From: Polaromonas sp.
GTDB taxonomy: Bacteria; Pseudomonadota; Gammaproteobacteria; Burkholderiales; Burkholderiaceae_C
Reading direction: 5' to 3'
Assembly: GCA_028292745.1 (NCBI GenBank)
Contig: JAQGLT010000057.1
Location: 1-53,226, forward strand
DNA length: 53,226 nucleotides
Below are positions 1 to 7,560 of this stretch, one piece after another (position 1 is the first letter of the stretch; every line of letters starts with the position of its first letter). The notes beneath the pieces are model-generated. The model ran no database searches. It was given only the letters and a program-made list of their open reading frames with translations, and was not told the DNA's origin. Both the position numbers and the translations under genes were made by a program.

Positions 1-413
1 GCCTTCTTGTCGCCGTACAGCACGATGCTGGCGGCCGCGTACGGCTTGGAAAACTGCACCTGCTTGGCGCGCTCGGGCGTCACGGCCAGCGAAGCCACCA
101 GCAGATCGACCTTGTTGGTCAGCAAAAACGGAATGCGGTTGGGGCCGGTGACGGGCACCAGGTTGAGCTTGACGCCCAGGTCCTTGGCCATCAGGCGGGC
201 CACGTCGGCGTCGTAGCCGTCGGGCTGGTTGCTGCTGTTCATCGTGCCGTAGGGCGGGAAATCGACCAGCATGCCGACGGTCAGCTCGCCCTTTTTCTTG
301 ATGTCGGCGACGGTTTGCGCGCTGGCGGCGGGTGCCCATGCGCCCAGGGTCGCGGCCAGTCCGAGCGCCAGCGCGGTGCTGGTGAAGAGGCGGCGATGCA
401 GATGCTTGATCAT
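1..413 (-). CDS. Amino-acid-type ABC transporter substrate-binding protein (partial)
   Basis: Periplasmic binding protein of the polar amino acid uptake family (SBP_bac_3). The 3' part lies outside the window. The ATG at 413 opens a typical Sec signal peptide (MIKHLHRRLF start, Ala-rich core, cleavage near ASAQ). Then come the family opening KKGELTVGMLVDFPPYG, a YDADVARLMAKDLG segment and VTPERAKQVQFSKPY. It is the last gene of the run after two permease genes, so it should deliver substrate to them. The substrate cannot be read from sequence; control by a sugar-type LacI regulator hints at a non-amino-acid ligand, which is inference. Confidence 0.9.
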   Translation of the reverse strand, partial: MIKHLHRRLFTSTALALGLAATLGAWAPAASAQTVADIKKKGELTVGMLVDFPPYGTMNSSNQPDGYDADVARLMAKDLGVKLNLVPVTGPNRIPFLLTNKVDLLVASLAVTPERAKQVQFSKPYAAASIVLYGDKK

Positions 414-463
414 GGTGAAGTCTCCGGTTGATGTTGAAAAACAAGTCGAAATCGTGGCGGGAA

Positions 464-1117
464 TCAGCGGGCCAGCGCCGCGGCTTGCCGGCGCTCCATC
501 TGCGCCGCCAGCAGCGACAGCGGCCAGCACAGCAGGAAGTAAATCGCCGCCACGACACTGAAGACGATCAGCGGCTGGAAGGTGGCGTTGTTGATGATCT
601 GGCCGGCCCGGGTGATTTCGGTGAAGCCGATGATGGCCGCCAGCGAGGTGCCCTTGATGATCTGCACCATGTAGCCGACCGTGGGCGCCAGCGCAATCTT
701 GAAGGCCTGCGGCAGGATGACAAAGCGCATGCGGGAAAAGTAGGACAGGCTCAGCGCATGCGCCGCCTCGACCTGGCCGGCCGGAATGGCCTGGATGCAG
801 CCGCGCCAGATCTCGCCCAGGAATGCGCTGCTGTTCAGAATCAAGGCCACACCGGCGGCAATCCACGGGTTGATGTCAAAGCCCAGGACCGGCGCGCCAA
901 AAAACACCAGGAACAGCTGCAGCAGCAGCGGCGTACCCTGAAAAATCTGGATGAAGCCGCCCGAGAGCCACTGCGCCAGCCGGTTCTCGGACGTGCGGCC
1001 CAGGGCCACCAGCAGCCCGCCGATGGCGCCGCCGATGAAGGCGATCATGGACAGGCCAATCGTCCATTTGGCCGCCTCGAGGATGAACAGGAATTCTGCA
1101 AGTCCAAAAGTACGCAT
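464..1117 (-). CDS. Amino-acid-type ABC transporter permease
   Basis: Inner-membrane permease of the HisM/GlnP type, 217 aa, with several hydrophobic helices. The EAA cytoplasmic loop that docks the ATPase is visible as EIWRGCIQAIPAGQVEAA. I chose the ATG at 1117, whose A overlaps the TGA of the upstream permease, a coupled arrangement; a GTG one codon earlier at 1120 is possible. It should form a heterodimer with the 1117-1788 product. No ATP-binding gene is seen between regulator and binding protein, so the ATPase must lie beyond position 1 or elsewhere. Confidence 0.9.
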   Translation of the reverse strand: MRTFGLAEFLFILEAAKWTIGLSMIAFIGGAIGGLLVALGRTSENRLAQWLSGGFIQIFQGTPLLLQLFLVFFGAPVLGFDINPWIAAGVALILNSSAFLGEIWRGCIQAIPAGQVEAAHALSLSYFSRMRFVILPQAFKIALAPTVGYMVQIIKGTSLAAIIGFTEITRAGQIINNATFQPLIVFSVVAAIYFLLCWPLSLLAAQMERRQAAALAR

Positions 1118-1788
1118 CACCGACGATCCGGGTAGTTGAGGCTGATCTTGTAGATCACGCGGAACAGCGCCGAGAACGACAGCGCCAGCAGCAGGTAGAT
1201 GCCCGCCACGACGATGTAGATCTCGAAACTGCGAAAGGTTTGCGACTGCAGGTTGGCGGCCACCGAGGTCAGGTCGTCGGCGGAAATGGCCGACACCACC
1301 GCCGAACTGAGCATCAAGAGGATGAACTGGCTGGTCAGCGCCGGGTAGATTGCCTTCAGCGCCGGCTTCAGGATGACGAAGCGAAAGATTTCATGGCGCT
1401 TGAGGTTCAGCGCCAGGCCGGCCTCGATCTGGCCCTTGGGAATCGACTCGATGCCGGCGCGGATGATTTCGGTCGCGTAGGCGCCCAGGTTGATGACCAG
1501 CGCCGTCAGCGCGGCGGTGTAGGCCGACCAGCGCAGCCCGAGCGCGGGCAGGGCGAAAAAGAAAAAGAACAGCTGCACCAGGAAGGGCGTGTTGCGGATC
1601 AGCTCGATGTAGGCGTTGATGACAAAGCGCAGCGGCTTGGGGCCGGCGGTCTTGCCCCAGGCGCAGACAATGGCCACCATGAGCCCGAGCAGCATCGCCA
1701 GCAGTGACAGCTCAATGGTGTTCCAGGTGCCCCGGAGCAGCAGCGGCCAGGCGGCAAAGACATCACCGAATTGAAATGTGTAATTCAT
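1117..1788 (-). CDS. Amino-acid-type ABC transporter permease
   Basis: Second permease of the importer, 223 aa from the ATG at 1788 (MNYTFQFGDVFAAWPLLLRG). The EAA loop reads EIIRAGIESIPKGQIEAGLA. The frame stays open upstream to a GTG at 1848, but that extra stretch is made of a dispersed repeat, so the later start fits better. The gene follows the LacI regulator on the same strand and has a perfect operator palindrome about 100 bp upstream of its start, so its expression is probably repressor-controlled. The stop overlaps the next permease's start. Confidence 0.88.
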   Translation of the reverse strand: MNYTFQFGDVFAAWPLLLRGTWNTIELSLLAMLLGLMVAIVCAWGKTAGPKPLRFVINAYIELIRNTPFLVQLFFFFFALPALGLRWSAYTAALTALVINLGAYATEIIRAGIESIPKGQIEAGLALNLKRHEIFRFVILKPALKAIYPALTSQFILLMLSSAVVSAISADDLTSVAANLQSQTFRSFEIYIVVAGIYLLLALSFSALFRVIYKISLNYPDRR

Positions 1789-1842
1789 AAGCTCATAAGC
1801 TGTCGCTGGTATGGCAAAGATGGCAAGCCAGGGCCTTTTTAC
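1786..1842. repeat. Dispersed ~55-bp degenerate palindromic repeat (copy 1)
   Basis: Contains AGCTCATAAGCTGTCGCTGG, a central variable part and GCCAGGGCCTTTTT, matching the plan GCTAT-A-rich / AGCTG-TGCGC / GCGCT-AGGCC-TTTT shared by about 13 sites in the window. It covers the region just before the permease start codon and explains the otherwise open frame there. Confidence 0.5.
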
Positions 1843-1886
1843 TGGCACAGGTTTTAAAAATCAAACCAGAATTGATTTTAAAACTC

Positions 1887-1900
1887 TGAAACCGGTTTCA
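1887..1900. promoter_or_regulatory. LacI-family operator palindrome before the permease genes
   Basis: TGAAACCGGTTTCA is a perfect 14-bp palindrome with a central CG, typical of LacI-family operators. It lies between the regulator's stop and the first permease gene. A near-identical site sits upstream of the regulator itself (3099-3112). Binding is inferred from symmetry, duplication and position. Confidence 0.75.
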
Positions 1901-1947
1901 TTGAATTATAAAGTCAGGCGTACCTGTTCTGTAACTCCGTGAAAACC

Positions 1948-3039
1948 CTAGGTTGATGAACTAATTGATGGCGCCGTCGCAACTGTCGAGCCGCGCGCCA
2001 GCAAGCGGCCAGACAGCAAAATCTGGCGCGGCGGCAGATCCAGGCCGTTGAGGCGCTCGATCAGGCAGCCCGCCGCAAGCCGGCCCAGATCGTCGGTGGG
2101 TTGCGCGATGGTGGTAAGGCCCGGGCCGATGTAGGGCGACCATTCGGTGTCGTCAAAACCCACCAGCCCCAGATCGACGCCCAAACGCCAGCCCAGCCTG
2201 GCCAGACTGGCGACCACCCGCAGCGTGACCACCGCATTGCTCGAAATGACGCCGGGCAAGCCACCTTGCGCACGCTGACGCAGGCTGCGCAGGGCCTGGT
2301 CAAGCCTGTCCCGGTCGTCCTCGGTGCTTTCAAACGTGGTGCCGCGAATGACTGGCGGCATGCCCTGGTCTGAGGCGTCAGCGACAAAACTGCGGAACGC
2401 CGCTTCGCGCTCCATGCGGGAGCTGACATTTTTGATGGGCTCCGAAACGAACAGCAATTCGCGGTAGCCGGCCTCCACCAGATGGGCCGCACCCAGCCGC
2501 ACCGCGCCGGCATTGTCGAGCGACACGAAATCGGCCTGCATGTCGTGGTGGCGCCGGTCCACCAGCACCACCGGCTTGCCGTGGCGGGCCGCATCGGCGG
2601 CGGTGCCCGCATCCCGGCCCAGCGTGTTCAGGATCAGGCCTTCGACCTGGTAGGCGGTCAGCGCCTTGATGGCTTCGCCTTCGCGCCGGCTGTCATTGCC
2701 GAGGTTGAACAGCATCAGCAGGTAGCCTGCCTGCTGGCAGGCTTTTTCAGCGCCCCGCAGGACGGCTACCGAAAACGGATTGGTCACGTCGGCCACCACC
2801 AGCCCGATCAGCCGGGAGCGGCCGCGCTTGAGCGCCTGCGCCATGGGGCTGGGGCTGTAGGCCAGCGCGGCAATGGCCACTTCAACCCGGGTGGCGATGT
2901 CGGACGTGAGCAGGGTTTCACGGTGGTTGAGAAAGCGCGACACCGTAGCCTTGGAAACTCCGGCTTCACGCGCCACATCGGCAATGGTGGCCCGTGCGCC
3001 AGGCCGGGCAGGGGAAGATTTGATTTTTTGGCTGGGCAT
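1948..3039 (-). CDS. LacI-family transcriptional regulator
   Basis: 363 aa. The N-terminal helix-turn-helix is at about residues 17-40 (TIADVAREAGVSKATVSRFL). The hinge and periplasmic-binding-protein-like effector domain follow (LIGLVVADVTNPFS; VGFDDTEWSPYIGPGLTTI near the C-terminus). Such proteins usually repress sugar or sugar-acid genes until a small effector binds. It is followed on the same strand by the ABC importer genes. One palindrome upstream of its own start suggests autoregulation, and a second precedes the permeases. The effector is unknown. Confidence 0.93.
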   Translation of the reverse strand: MPSQKIKSSPARPGARATIADVAREAGVSKATVSRFLNHRETLLTSDIATRVEVAIAALAYSPSPMAQALKRGRSRLIGLVVADVTNPFSVAVLRGAEKACQQAGYLLMLFNLGNDSRREGEAIKALTAYQVEGLILNTLGRDAGTAADAARHGKPVVLVDRRHHDMQADFVSLDNAGAVRLGAAHLVEAGYRELLFVSEPIKNVSSRMEREAAFRSFVADASDQGMPPVIRGTTFESTEDDRDRLDQALRSLRQRAQGGLPGVISSNAVVTLRVVASLARLGWRLGVDLGLVGFDDTEWSPYIGPGLTTIAQPTDDLGRLAAGCLIERLNGLDLPPRQILLSGRLLARGSTVATAPSISSST

Positions 3040-3098
3040 GAAAAAGCCTGATGAAAACAGCGCTCTTTTCCGCGCTTTTTAAAGAATTTTTAAATCGC

Positions 3099-3112
3099 TG
3101 AAACCAGTTTCA
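3099..3112. promoter_or_regulatory. LacI-family operator, probable autoregulatory site
   Basis: TGAAACCAGTTTCA is 60 bp upstream of the regulator's start codon. It differs from the perfect palindrome at 1887-1900 at only one position. Same repressor inferred. Confidence 0.65.
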
Positions 3113-3472
3113 GTTGATGGTAGCACCCTGAAGCCGATTGGAAACAGGTGTTTTTTATGATTTTTATAGCAGTCTTCGCTGATGGGTATTGCCCCAGGCA
3201 GGTATTTGGTTAAGAAAGGGCGGCCATGTCCCCACAGGCAGGGCGCTTTGAAGTGGACAGCACTTTGCCCCGAATATCGGCATTTGGTCTGGGTTGAAAT
3301 GGGTCCGAAAAGGCCTTGCGGCGCTGAAAAATCAGCCTGCAGTCTGCACCTTCGGTGCTGTCAGCCACAGACTTACACAGACAGGGCTTGGCCGCCTATA
3401 AAGCTTTTAAGCCTCGACTCGGAAGATGGAATTAACCTTAGAGCGACCCAACCGGAATGAAAGGTAAATGCC
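3113..3472. other. Intergenic stretch without a recognised gene
   Basis: About 360 bp between the LacI regulator and the small-protein cluster. No convincing start codon with a ribosome site, no tRNA and no strong terminator. The AT-rich part before 3180 probably holds the regulator's promoter. Confidence 0.4.
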
Positions 3473-3727
3473 ATGCTTGCGAGATCTCCACCTCCTTGTG
3501 AACCAGATATTTGCGCTAGGCAACAGAATGAAAAGGCAAGCAACGGCGCTACACCCGCAGGCGCGAAGTGCGATGGCTTGCGTTCTGCCGGTCGTGCTCG
3601 GCAGGCAGGGCAGCTTCATACCGGGTTGTCAGCCTATGTGGCCTTTTTCGCCACCGTTCTTACCTGCATAGCCGCTGCGGCGACCGTGATCAACCAAGAT
3701 ATTCCCCTCATGCTCGGAGGCTTTTGA
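3473..3727 (+). CDS. Hypothetical small membrane protein
   Basis: 84 aa, not recognised. An AAAGG ribosome site lies about 8 bp before the ATG. The N-terminal half is hydrophilic and Cys/Pro/Ala-rich. The C-terminal half holds one likely membrane helix (LSAYVAFFATVLTCIAAAA) followed by a short tail. The stop is one base before the next gene's ATG, which favours translation as a pair. It could still be a chance frame, since no family is recognised. Confidence 0.42.
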   Translation: MLARSPPPCEPDICARQQNEKASNGATPAGAKCDGLRSAGRARQAGQLHTGLSAYVAFFATVLTCIAAAATVINQDIPLMLGGF

Positions 3728-3728
3728 A

Positions 3729-4031
3729 ATGGCGACTTCATCCAGTAATCCAACCGGCTCCGGCGTTCCGCTTGGCAAGGCCTCTTCTGACGAACCGGCA
3801 AACACCTTGCCGGCCGAACCCTCCAACGTGACGCCGGCCCATGCGCAGGCCGATCAAGGCAGCAGGTCGAAAACCACTACGCAGCCAGTCAAAAAACCGG
3901 GGAACGAGGAGCCTGAAATGGCGCTTGAGGAAGATGTGCCGTCCGATGGAAACGACGAGGTCGGCGAAGCCATGATCCGGGAGTTGCCGGTGCGGCCCGA
4001 ATTGTCCCGATCGCCGGATGACTCCAAGTAA
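3729..4031 (+). CDS. Hypothetical acidic, disordered protein
   Basis: 100 aa rich in Ser, Pro, Glu, Asp and Thr, with no hydrophobic segment and no recognised domain. The C-terminal third is acidic (MALEEDVPSDGNDEVGEA). It starts directly behind the small membrane protein and is followed within 20 bp by another small proline-rich frame. Composition suggests an intrinsically disordered protein; function unknown. Confidence 0.5.
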   Translation: MATSSSNPTGSGVPLGKASSDEPANTLPAEPSNVTPAHAQADQGSRSKTTTQPVKKPGNEEPEMALEEDVPSDGNDEVGEAMIRELPVRPELSRSPDDSK

Positions 4032-4048
4032 ACCCAGTGAAAGTTTTT

Positions 4049-4180
4049 ATGGCTACTGACCCCAACGTTCCGCCGCCGCAACCCGTCGAGCCTTTGTCAA
4101 CACCTCCCGAACCTGGCGAAGTGCAGCCCACTCCCATGCCGATGGTCGGCGGGGCTGGCCCAGGAGGCATGCAACGCTAG
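4049..4180 (+). CDS. Hypothetical 43-aa proline-rich peptide
   Basis: The frame MATDPNVPPPQPVEP... ends GGMQR and is about one quarter proline, with a Gly-rich tail. GTGAAAG precedes the ATG at a plausible ribosome-site distance. It lies 17 bp after the previous stop on the same strand. Its PTPMPMV segment resembles ATPMPE in the next small gene. Not recognised. Confidence 0.38.
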   Translation: MATDPNVPPPQPVEPLSTPPEPGEVQPTPMPMVGGAGPGGMQR

Positions 4181-4227
4181 CGGCACGCAGGTGTCTGGTC
4201 GCGAACTTTTGTCCATTGGGAGAATGC

Positions 4228-4437
4228 ATGAAGCCCTCAAATGTTCAACCCCCTGCCGAGCCACAGGCAGCCCAAAACGATTTGCTGGGTGAGGCCACCA
4301 CTCTGCCTTCACCCGGTCTGCCGCCGCAAGCCACCCCGATGCCCGAGCGAACTGATGGAACTTCCGCGGCGCCACCCCCATCGGAAGATGAAAACCAACC
4401 CGCCTTTATCGGCGAGCGAAATTTGCCCCGACCATAG
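4228..4437 (+). CDS. Hypothetical 69-aa disordered protein
   Basis: The ATG at 4228 is preceded by GGGAGA at short spacing. The product is hydrophilic and rich in Pro, Ala, Glu and Gln (PPAEPQAAQ; LPPQATPMPE) and ends GERNLPRP. No domain or membrane segment. Same strand and composition as the neighbouring small genes, so probably one transcription unit leading to the lipoprotein gene. Confidence 0.42.
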   Translation: MKPSNVQPPAEPQAAQNDLLGEATTLPSPGLPPQATPMPERTDGTSAAPPPSEDENQPAFIGERNLPRP

Positions 4438-4487
4438 AGCAGGATTTTCAAGAGGGATAGATCAAGGGGTTACATGAAGAGGGTTAT

Positions 4488-5033
4488 ATGAAAAGTAAGC
4501 GTACCTTTGTTTTTCCATTGTCAATAACGCCAACCCGTCGCTGTCATGGCGCCGTATCGCTGGCATGTACTACTTTGGTCGCTGCAGCCTTGGCAGTTGG
4601 ACTGGCCGCTTGCGACAAGCGCGCCACCTCGAATCCGGGTGCCACCCCTGCTGCCGTGGGCTCTGGCCAGACAAGCGGTGGCTCCAACGCAAGCATGCCG
4701 AGCAGCGGCGTGGAGGTGCGCACGCCTGCGGCGCCCGATGCCCGAGGGGGTGGAAGCACAGGCGGCAAAGGCATTGCTGCCACGCCAGACACATCCGGTG
4801 GCCCCTCCACCGGCAGCCCTTCACCCGGCGCATCCAACAGCGGCGTGGCATCGATTCAGAACAGCGCCCCGGTTGGCTCAGCCGCCAATGCTTCTTCAGC
4901 CAATGGCTCGGTCGCGGTAACGCCGCCCCAGGTCAGCACGAACGGCGGCGCATCCGCCAGTTCTCTGGGCAATTCGGCGACTACCCAGGGCAATACCAAC
5001 AGCACGCCTCAAAGCAACACGGGCGGCAGGTAA
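4488..5033 (+). CDS. Low-complexity lipoprotein
   Basis: 181 aa. A basic N-terminus and hydrophobic core end in a lipobox, VGLAAC, with the lipidated Cys near residue 42. GAGG lies upstream of the ATG. The rest is almost entirely Ser, Gly, Ala, Asn, Thr and Pro without a fold I recognise. It should be anchored in the outer or inner membrane with a long flexible chain. A shorter gene of the same architecture lies at 6233-6565. Confidence 0.68.
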   Translation: MKSKRTFVFPLSITPTRRCHGAVSLACTTLVAAALAVGLAACDKRATSNPGATPAAVGSGQTSGGSNASMPSSGVEVRTPAAPDARGGGSTGGKGIAATPDTSGGPSTGSPSPGASNSGVASIQNSAPVGSAANASSANGSVAVTPPQVSTNGGASASSLGNSATTQGNTNSTPQSNTGGR

Positions 5034-5058
5034 GGCACTCCAGCAGGGCAGCAATTAG

Positions 5059-5112
5059 CAAAAGGCCATGGCAGCGCGGTAGGGCGCATTTTTGCTATTG
5101 AACTTTTTGCTA
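5059..5112. repeat. Dispersed ~55-bp degenerate palindromic repeat (copy 2)
   Basis: AAAAGGCCATGGCAGCGC, then GGGCGCATTTTTGCTATTG, matching the reverse orientation of the repeat family described in the findings. Lies just after the lipoprotein gene. Confidence 0.45.
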
Positions 5113-5255
5113 CTTTGATAGGAAGTTTCTTACGCTTGTCAAGGGAGCTTCCTACAGACTCCTGCTTTTTAATTGCTTAAAGTGAATCATTAGTCTGAAT
5201 ACGCTGCTTTTTTAATCGTGTCCGGGCAATTCACATGCTCATCGAGGAGATCTTC

Positions 5256-5432
5256 ATGAAAGATGCCAAACCCAACCGGGAGCGCGAATCCTGCCCTTCC
5301 AGGTTCAAAAAACCGGAGCGCCCTGACAACGGGTCCAGAAGCAGCAAGGGCTTAGGCCCCAGTTCGGATGCATTCAGGGACAATCCGCATAAGGGATTGA
5401 AGTTGGTCCGGCATGCCTGGACGAATGCCTAG
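5256..5432 (+). CDS. Hypothetical small basic protein
   Basis: 58 aa from the ATG at 5256, preceded by a strong GAGGAG ribosome site 6 bp upstream; a longer start at 5235 lacks one. Charged and basic (KPNRERESCPSRFKKPERPD), no membrane segment, no recognised domain. It ends before a bidirectional terminator shared with the KGG protein on the other strand. Confidence 0.5.
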   Translation: MKDAKPNRERESCPSRFKKPERPDNGSRSSKGLGPSSDAFRDNPHKGLKLVRHAWTNA

Positions 5433-5520
5433 ACCTGCCAGGGCCATTACGCTAAAGAATTTTTCAGGCTGAAGCGGATAACGGCGCGCGGGATATGACT
5501 CGCTGATGTCTTGGACAAAT

Positions 5521-5547
5521 AAAAAGGGCACCATTGGCGCCCTTTTT
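5521..5547. terminator. Bidirectional intrinsic terminator
   Basis: AAAAAGGGC pairs with GCCCTTTTT around a further CC/GG pair and an ATT loop, giving a strong stem with T-runs on both strands. It separates the convergent small gene (5256-5432) and the KGG stress gene (5568-5840). Confidence 0.85.
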
Positions 5548-5567
5548 ATTATTTACAGAGCAAGAAC

Positions 5568-5840
5568 TCAGCGCTTGCCGCCTTGATTCCCGCCCTGGTT
5601 GCCACCGCCAGCCTGGCCGCCTTTGCGCCCAGCCTCACGCGCTTCTTCTGAAGTGAATTCGTGGGCATTGCCACTCTGATGCGCGGCCTTGCCGCCTTCG
5701 CTGGCGATTTCCCGCTGACGTGCGGGGTCCATTGCTGCAAAGCCGCGTTCAGACTTGCCGCCCTGGCTGCTCTTGCCTTCATTTTGGCCGCCGCCACCCT
5801 GGTTTCCACCTTTGCTACCGCCTTGATTGTTAGATGCCAT
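5568..5840 (-). CDS. KGG-repeat general stress protein (YciG/GsiB-like)
   Basis: 90 aa. The centre carries the stress-protein core: RGFAAMDPARQREIASEGG, then KAAHQSGNAHEF and EEAREAGRKGGQ, i.e. two KGG-type units. Both ends are Gly/Gln/Asn-rich (GGNQGGGGQNEG). Proteins of this type are hydrophilic, cytosolic and induced by general stress or desiccation; biochemical role unclear. GGAGAC lies just before the ATG. A shared terminator follows. Confidence 0.82.
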   Translation of the reverse strand: MASNNQGGSKGGNQGGGGQNEGKSSQGGKSERGFAAMDPARQREIASEGGKAAHQSGNAHEFTSEEAREAGRKGGQAGGGNQGGNQGGKR

Positions 5841-6232
5841 GATGACTGTCTCCTTGAGGAATAACGCGTTGAATGGATTTCTCTACGTTCGCGTTGCGGG
5901 TTGAAAGTGGCTGGCCTTATTGCCTGCCACGGGGTCAATTTAGGACGTGCTTTTCTTGCCTGATGTCAGTATTAACTGGGCAATTCGTGTAGGACAAACG
6001 GAAGGGGCTTTTAGTGAGGCAATGGACGATTCCCCAGGACGACGATGCAAAGGGAAACGCCTGCTGGCCGGGTTGTTGTCTGGCCAGTGCAGCAACCCGG
6101 TTGCATTGAAATGACCACGCGAAAAATCCTTACATGCCCTTAAGGCTGTGTCTCATGCAGCGCCCTGTTCATGCCCCTCTAAATTGATCCGTGGCTGGCA
6201 GTCAGCCGCTCCAATCTTTAAAGGGAACTGAT
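5841..6232. other. Divergent intergenic region, no gene seen
   Basis: About 390 bp between the divergent KGG gene and the second lipoprotein gene. It should contain both promoters. I see no clear operator palindrome, RNA gene or supported small frame. Confidence 0.4.
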
Positions 6233-6565
6233 ATGTACGCTCGATCTTTCAAATCTGCCACTGCTGTGGCGCTTGCGCTTACCGCTGTATTGGCTCTGGG
6301 CGGTTGCGGTAAAAAAGCAGATGACACTTCGGGGTCGACAGGTTCGTCGTCGTCAAGCCCGTCCACAGGTTCGACCGGTTCTTCTGGCACATCGGGAACC
6401 ACAGGCTCGGGCTCCATGGGTGGTTCCACCAGCTCGGGTACCACCGGGTCCACAAGCGGAACAACCGGTTCGTCGGGCAGTGCGGGGACAAGCGGCAGCA
6501 CCGGCAGTGGCACCAGCTCGACCGCGATGCCCCCGGCAAGCGCTGCGAGCGGCACGGGCGGCTAA
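6233..6565 (+). CDS. Ser/Gly/Thr-repeat lipoprotein
   Basis: 110 aa. The ATG at 6233 follows AAAGGGAACTG. Signal peptide with lipobox LALGGC, lipidated Cys at residue 25, then GKKADDTS. From about residue 33 on it is a near-repeat of Ser, Gly and Thr (SGSTGSS, GTSGTTGSG). It resembles the 4488-5033 lipoprotein in plan. Function unknown; perhaps a surface spacer or stress-related envelope protein. Confidence 0.72.
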   Translation: MYARSFKSATAVALALTAVLALGGCGKKADDTSGSTGSSSSSPSTGSTGSSGTSGTTGSGSMGGSTSSGTTGSTSGTTGSSGSAGTSGSTGSGTSSTAMPPASAASGTGG

Positions 6566-6637
6566 ATTAGGCGGCACGGCCAGGCCAAGCCGGGCCAATC
6601 CGATGACATGAAAGTGCCGTGGGCGTGAAGCGGCTGG

Positions 6638-7537
6638 TCAGCCTTGTGCCACCGGACGGGCCGGGTCACTGCACCAGTCGCTCCAGCTGCCCGCATACAG
6701 CGCTGACCGCCCCAGTCCGGCAATTTCCATCGCAAGCAGGTTGGGCAAGGCGCTGACGCCACTGCCGCAATGGTGCACCACGGTTGCCGGGTCGCGCTGG
6801 CCAAGCAGGGCGGTAAATTCAGCTTTCAACTGCGCCGGCGGCTTAAACTGGCCCCCGGACGTGAAATTGTGGCCGAACGGCCGGTTGAGCGCGCCCGGAA
6901 TATGCCCGGCAACCGGGTCCATCGGCTCGACTTCTCCCTTGAAGCGCTGCGCCGCGCGTGCATCGATCAGTGTCTGGCTCGGGCGCCCTAATTGCGCGCT
7001 GACCACACGGGCATCGACCAGGGTTGCCAAGGGGGGCTTGACAAGAAAATTCGACTGGAAGTGCGTGGGTTCCTCGCCGCTGCTGACCCGCCCCCCCGCA
7101 GCCTGCCAGGCTTGCAGGCCACCATCGAGCACTGCAACATTTTCATGGCCGGCCCATTTCAGCATCCACCACAGCCTTCCACAGTAGTTCATTCCATTGC
7201 GGTCGTAGACCACCGCCTGCATCTCATTACCCATGCCCACGCTGGACAGCCAGGTGGCAAACCGTTCGCGGTTGGGCAGGGGATGGCGGCCGCCCGATGC
7301 CGGTGCGTCAGCGCCCGACGCGGTGAGCACGCCATGCGCGCCGGGCACGCCGTGGCGGGCGCTCAGGGCCGTGTCCAGGTCCGCGTAGACCGCGCCGGGA
7401 ATGTGGGCTGCAAGGTACTGCTGCTCGCCGGCATGGGGTTGCATCAGATCAAAGCTGCAGTCAAACACGCGCAGCTGCTGGCCGCTGGCCATCAGTGCCT
7501 GGAGCTGTTCGGCGGAAATCAGGGTGGTGTAGCTCAT
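6638..7537 (-). CDS. sseA: 3-mercaptopyruvate/thiosulfate sulfurtransferase
   Basis: 299 aa with two rhodanese domains. The active-site loop in the C-terminal domain is CGSGVSA with Cys257. The CGSGV form is typical of 3-mercaptopyruvate sulfurtransferases, whereas thiosulfate rhodaneses usually have CRKGV. The enzyme moves sulfane sulfur onto the Cys and then to cyanide or thiols. The start (MSYTTLISAEQL) has AAGGAA upstream; the frame stays open further but runs into the DMT gene. It lies 23 bp behind that gene, so the two are probably cotranscribed. Confidence 0.92.
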   Translation of the reverse strand: MSYTTLISAEQLQALMASGQQLRVFDCSFDLMQPHAGEQQYLAAHIPGAVYADLDTALSARHGVPGAHGVLTASGADAPASGGRHPLPNRERFATWLSSVGMGNEMQAVVYDRNGMNYCGRLWWMLKWAGHENVAVLDGGLQAWQAAGGRVSSGEEPTHFQSNFLVKPPLATLVDARVVSAQLGRPSQTLIDARAAQRFKGEVEPMDPVAGHIPGALNRPFGHNFTSGGQFKPPAQLKAEFTALLGQRDPATVVHHCGSGVSALPNLLAMEIAGLGRSALYAGSWSDWCSDPARPVAQG

Positions 7538-7560
7538 GGTGCGTTCCTTGGGTGGCCAGG

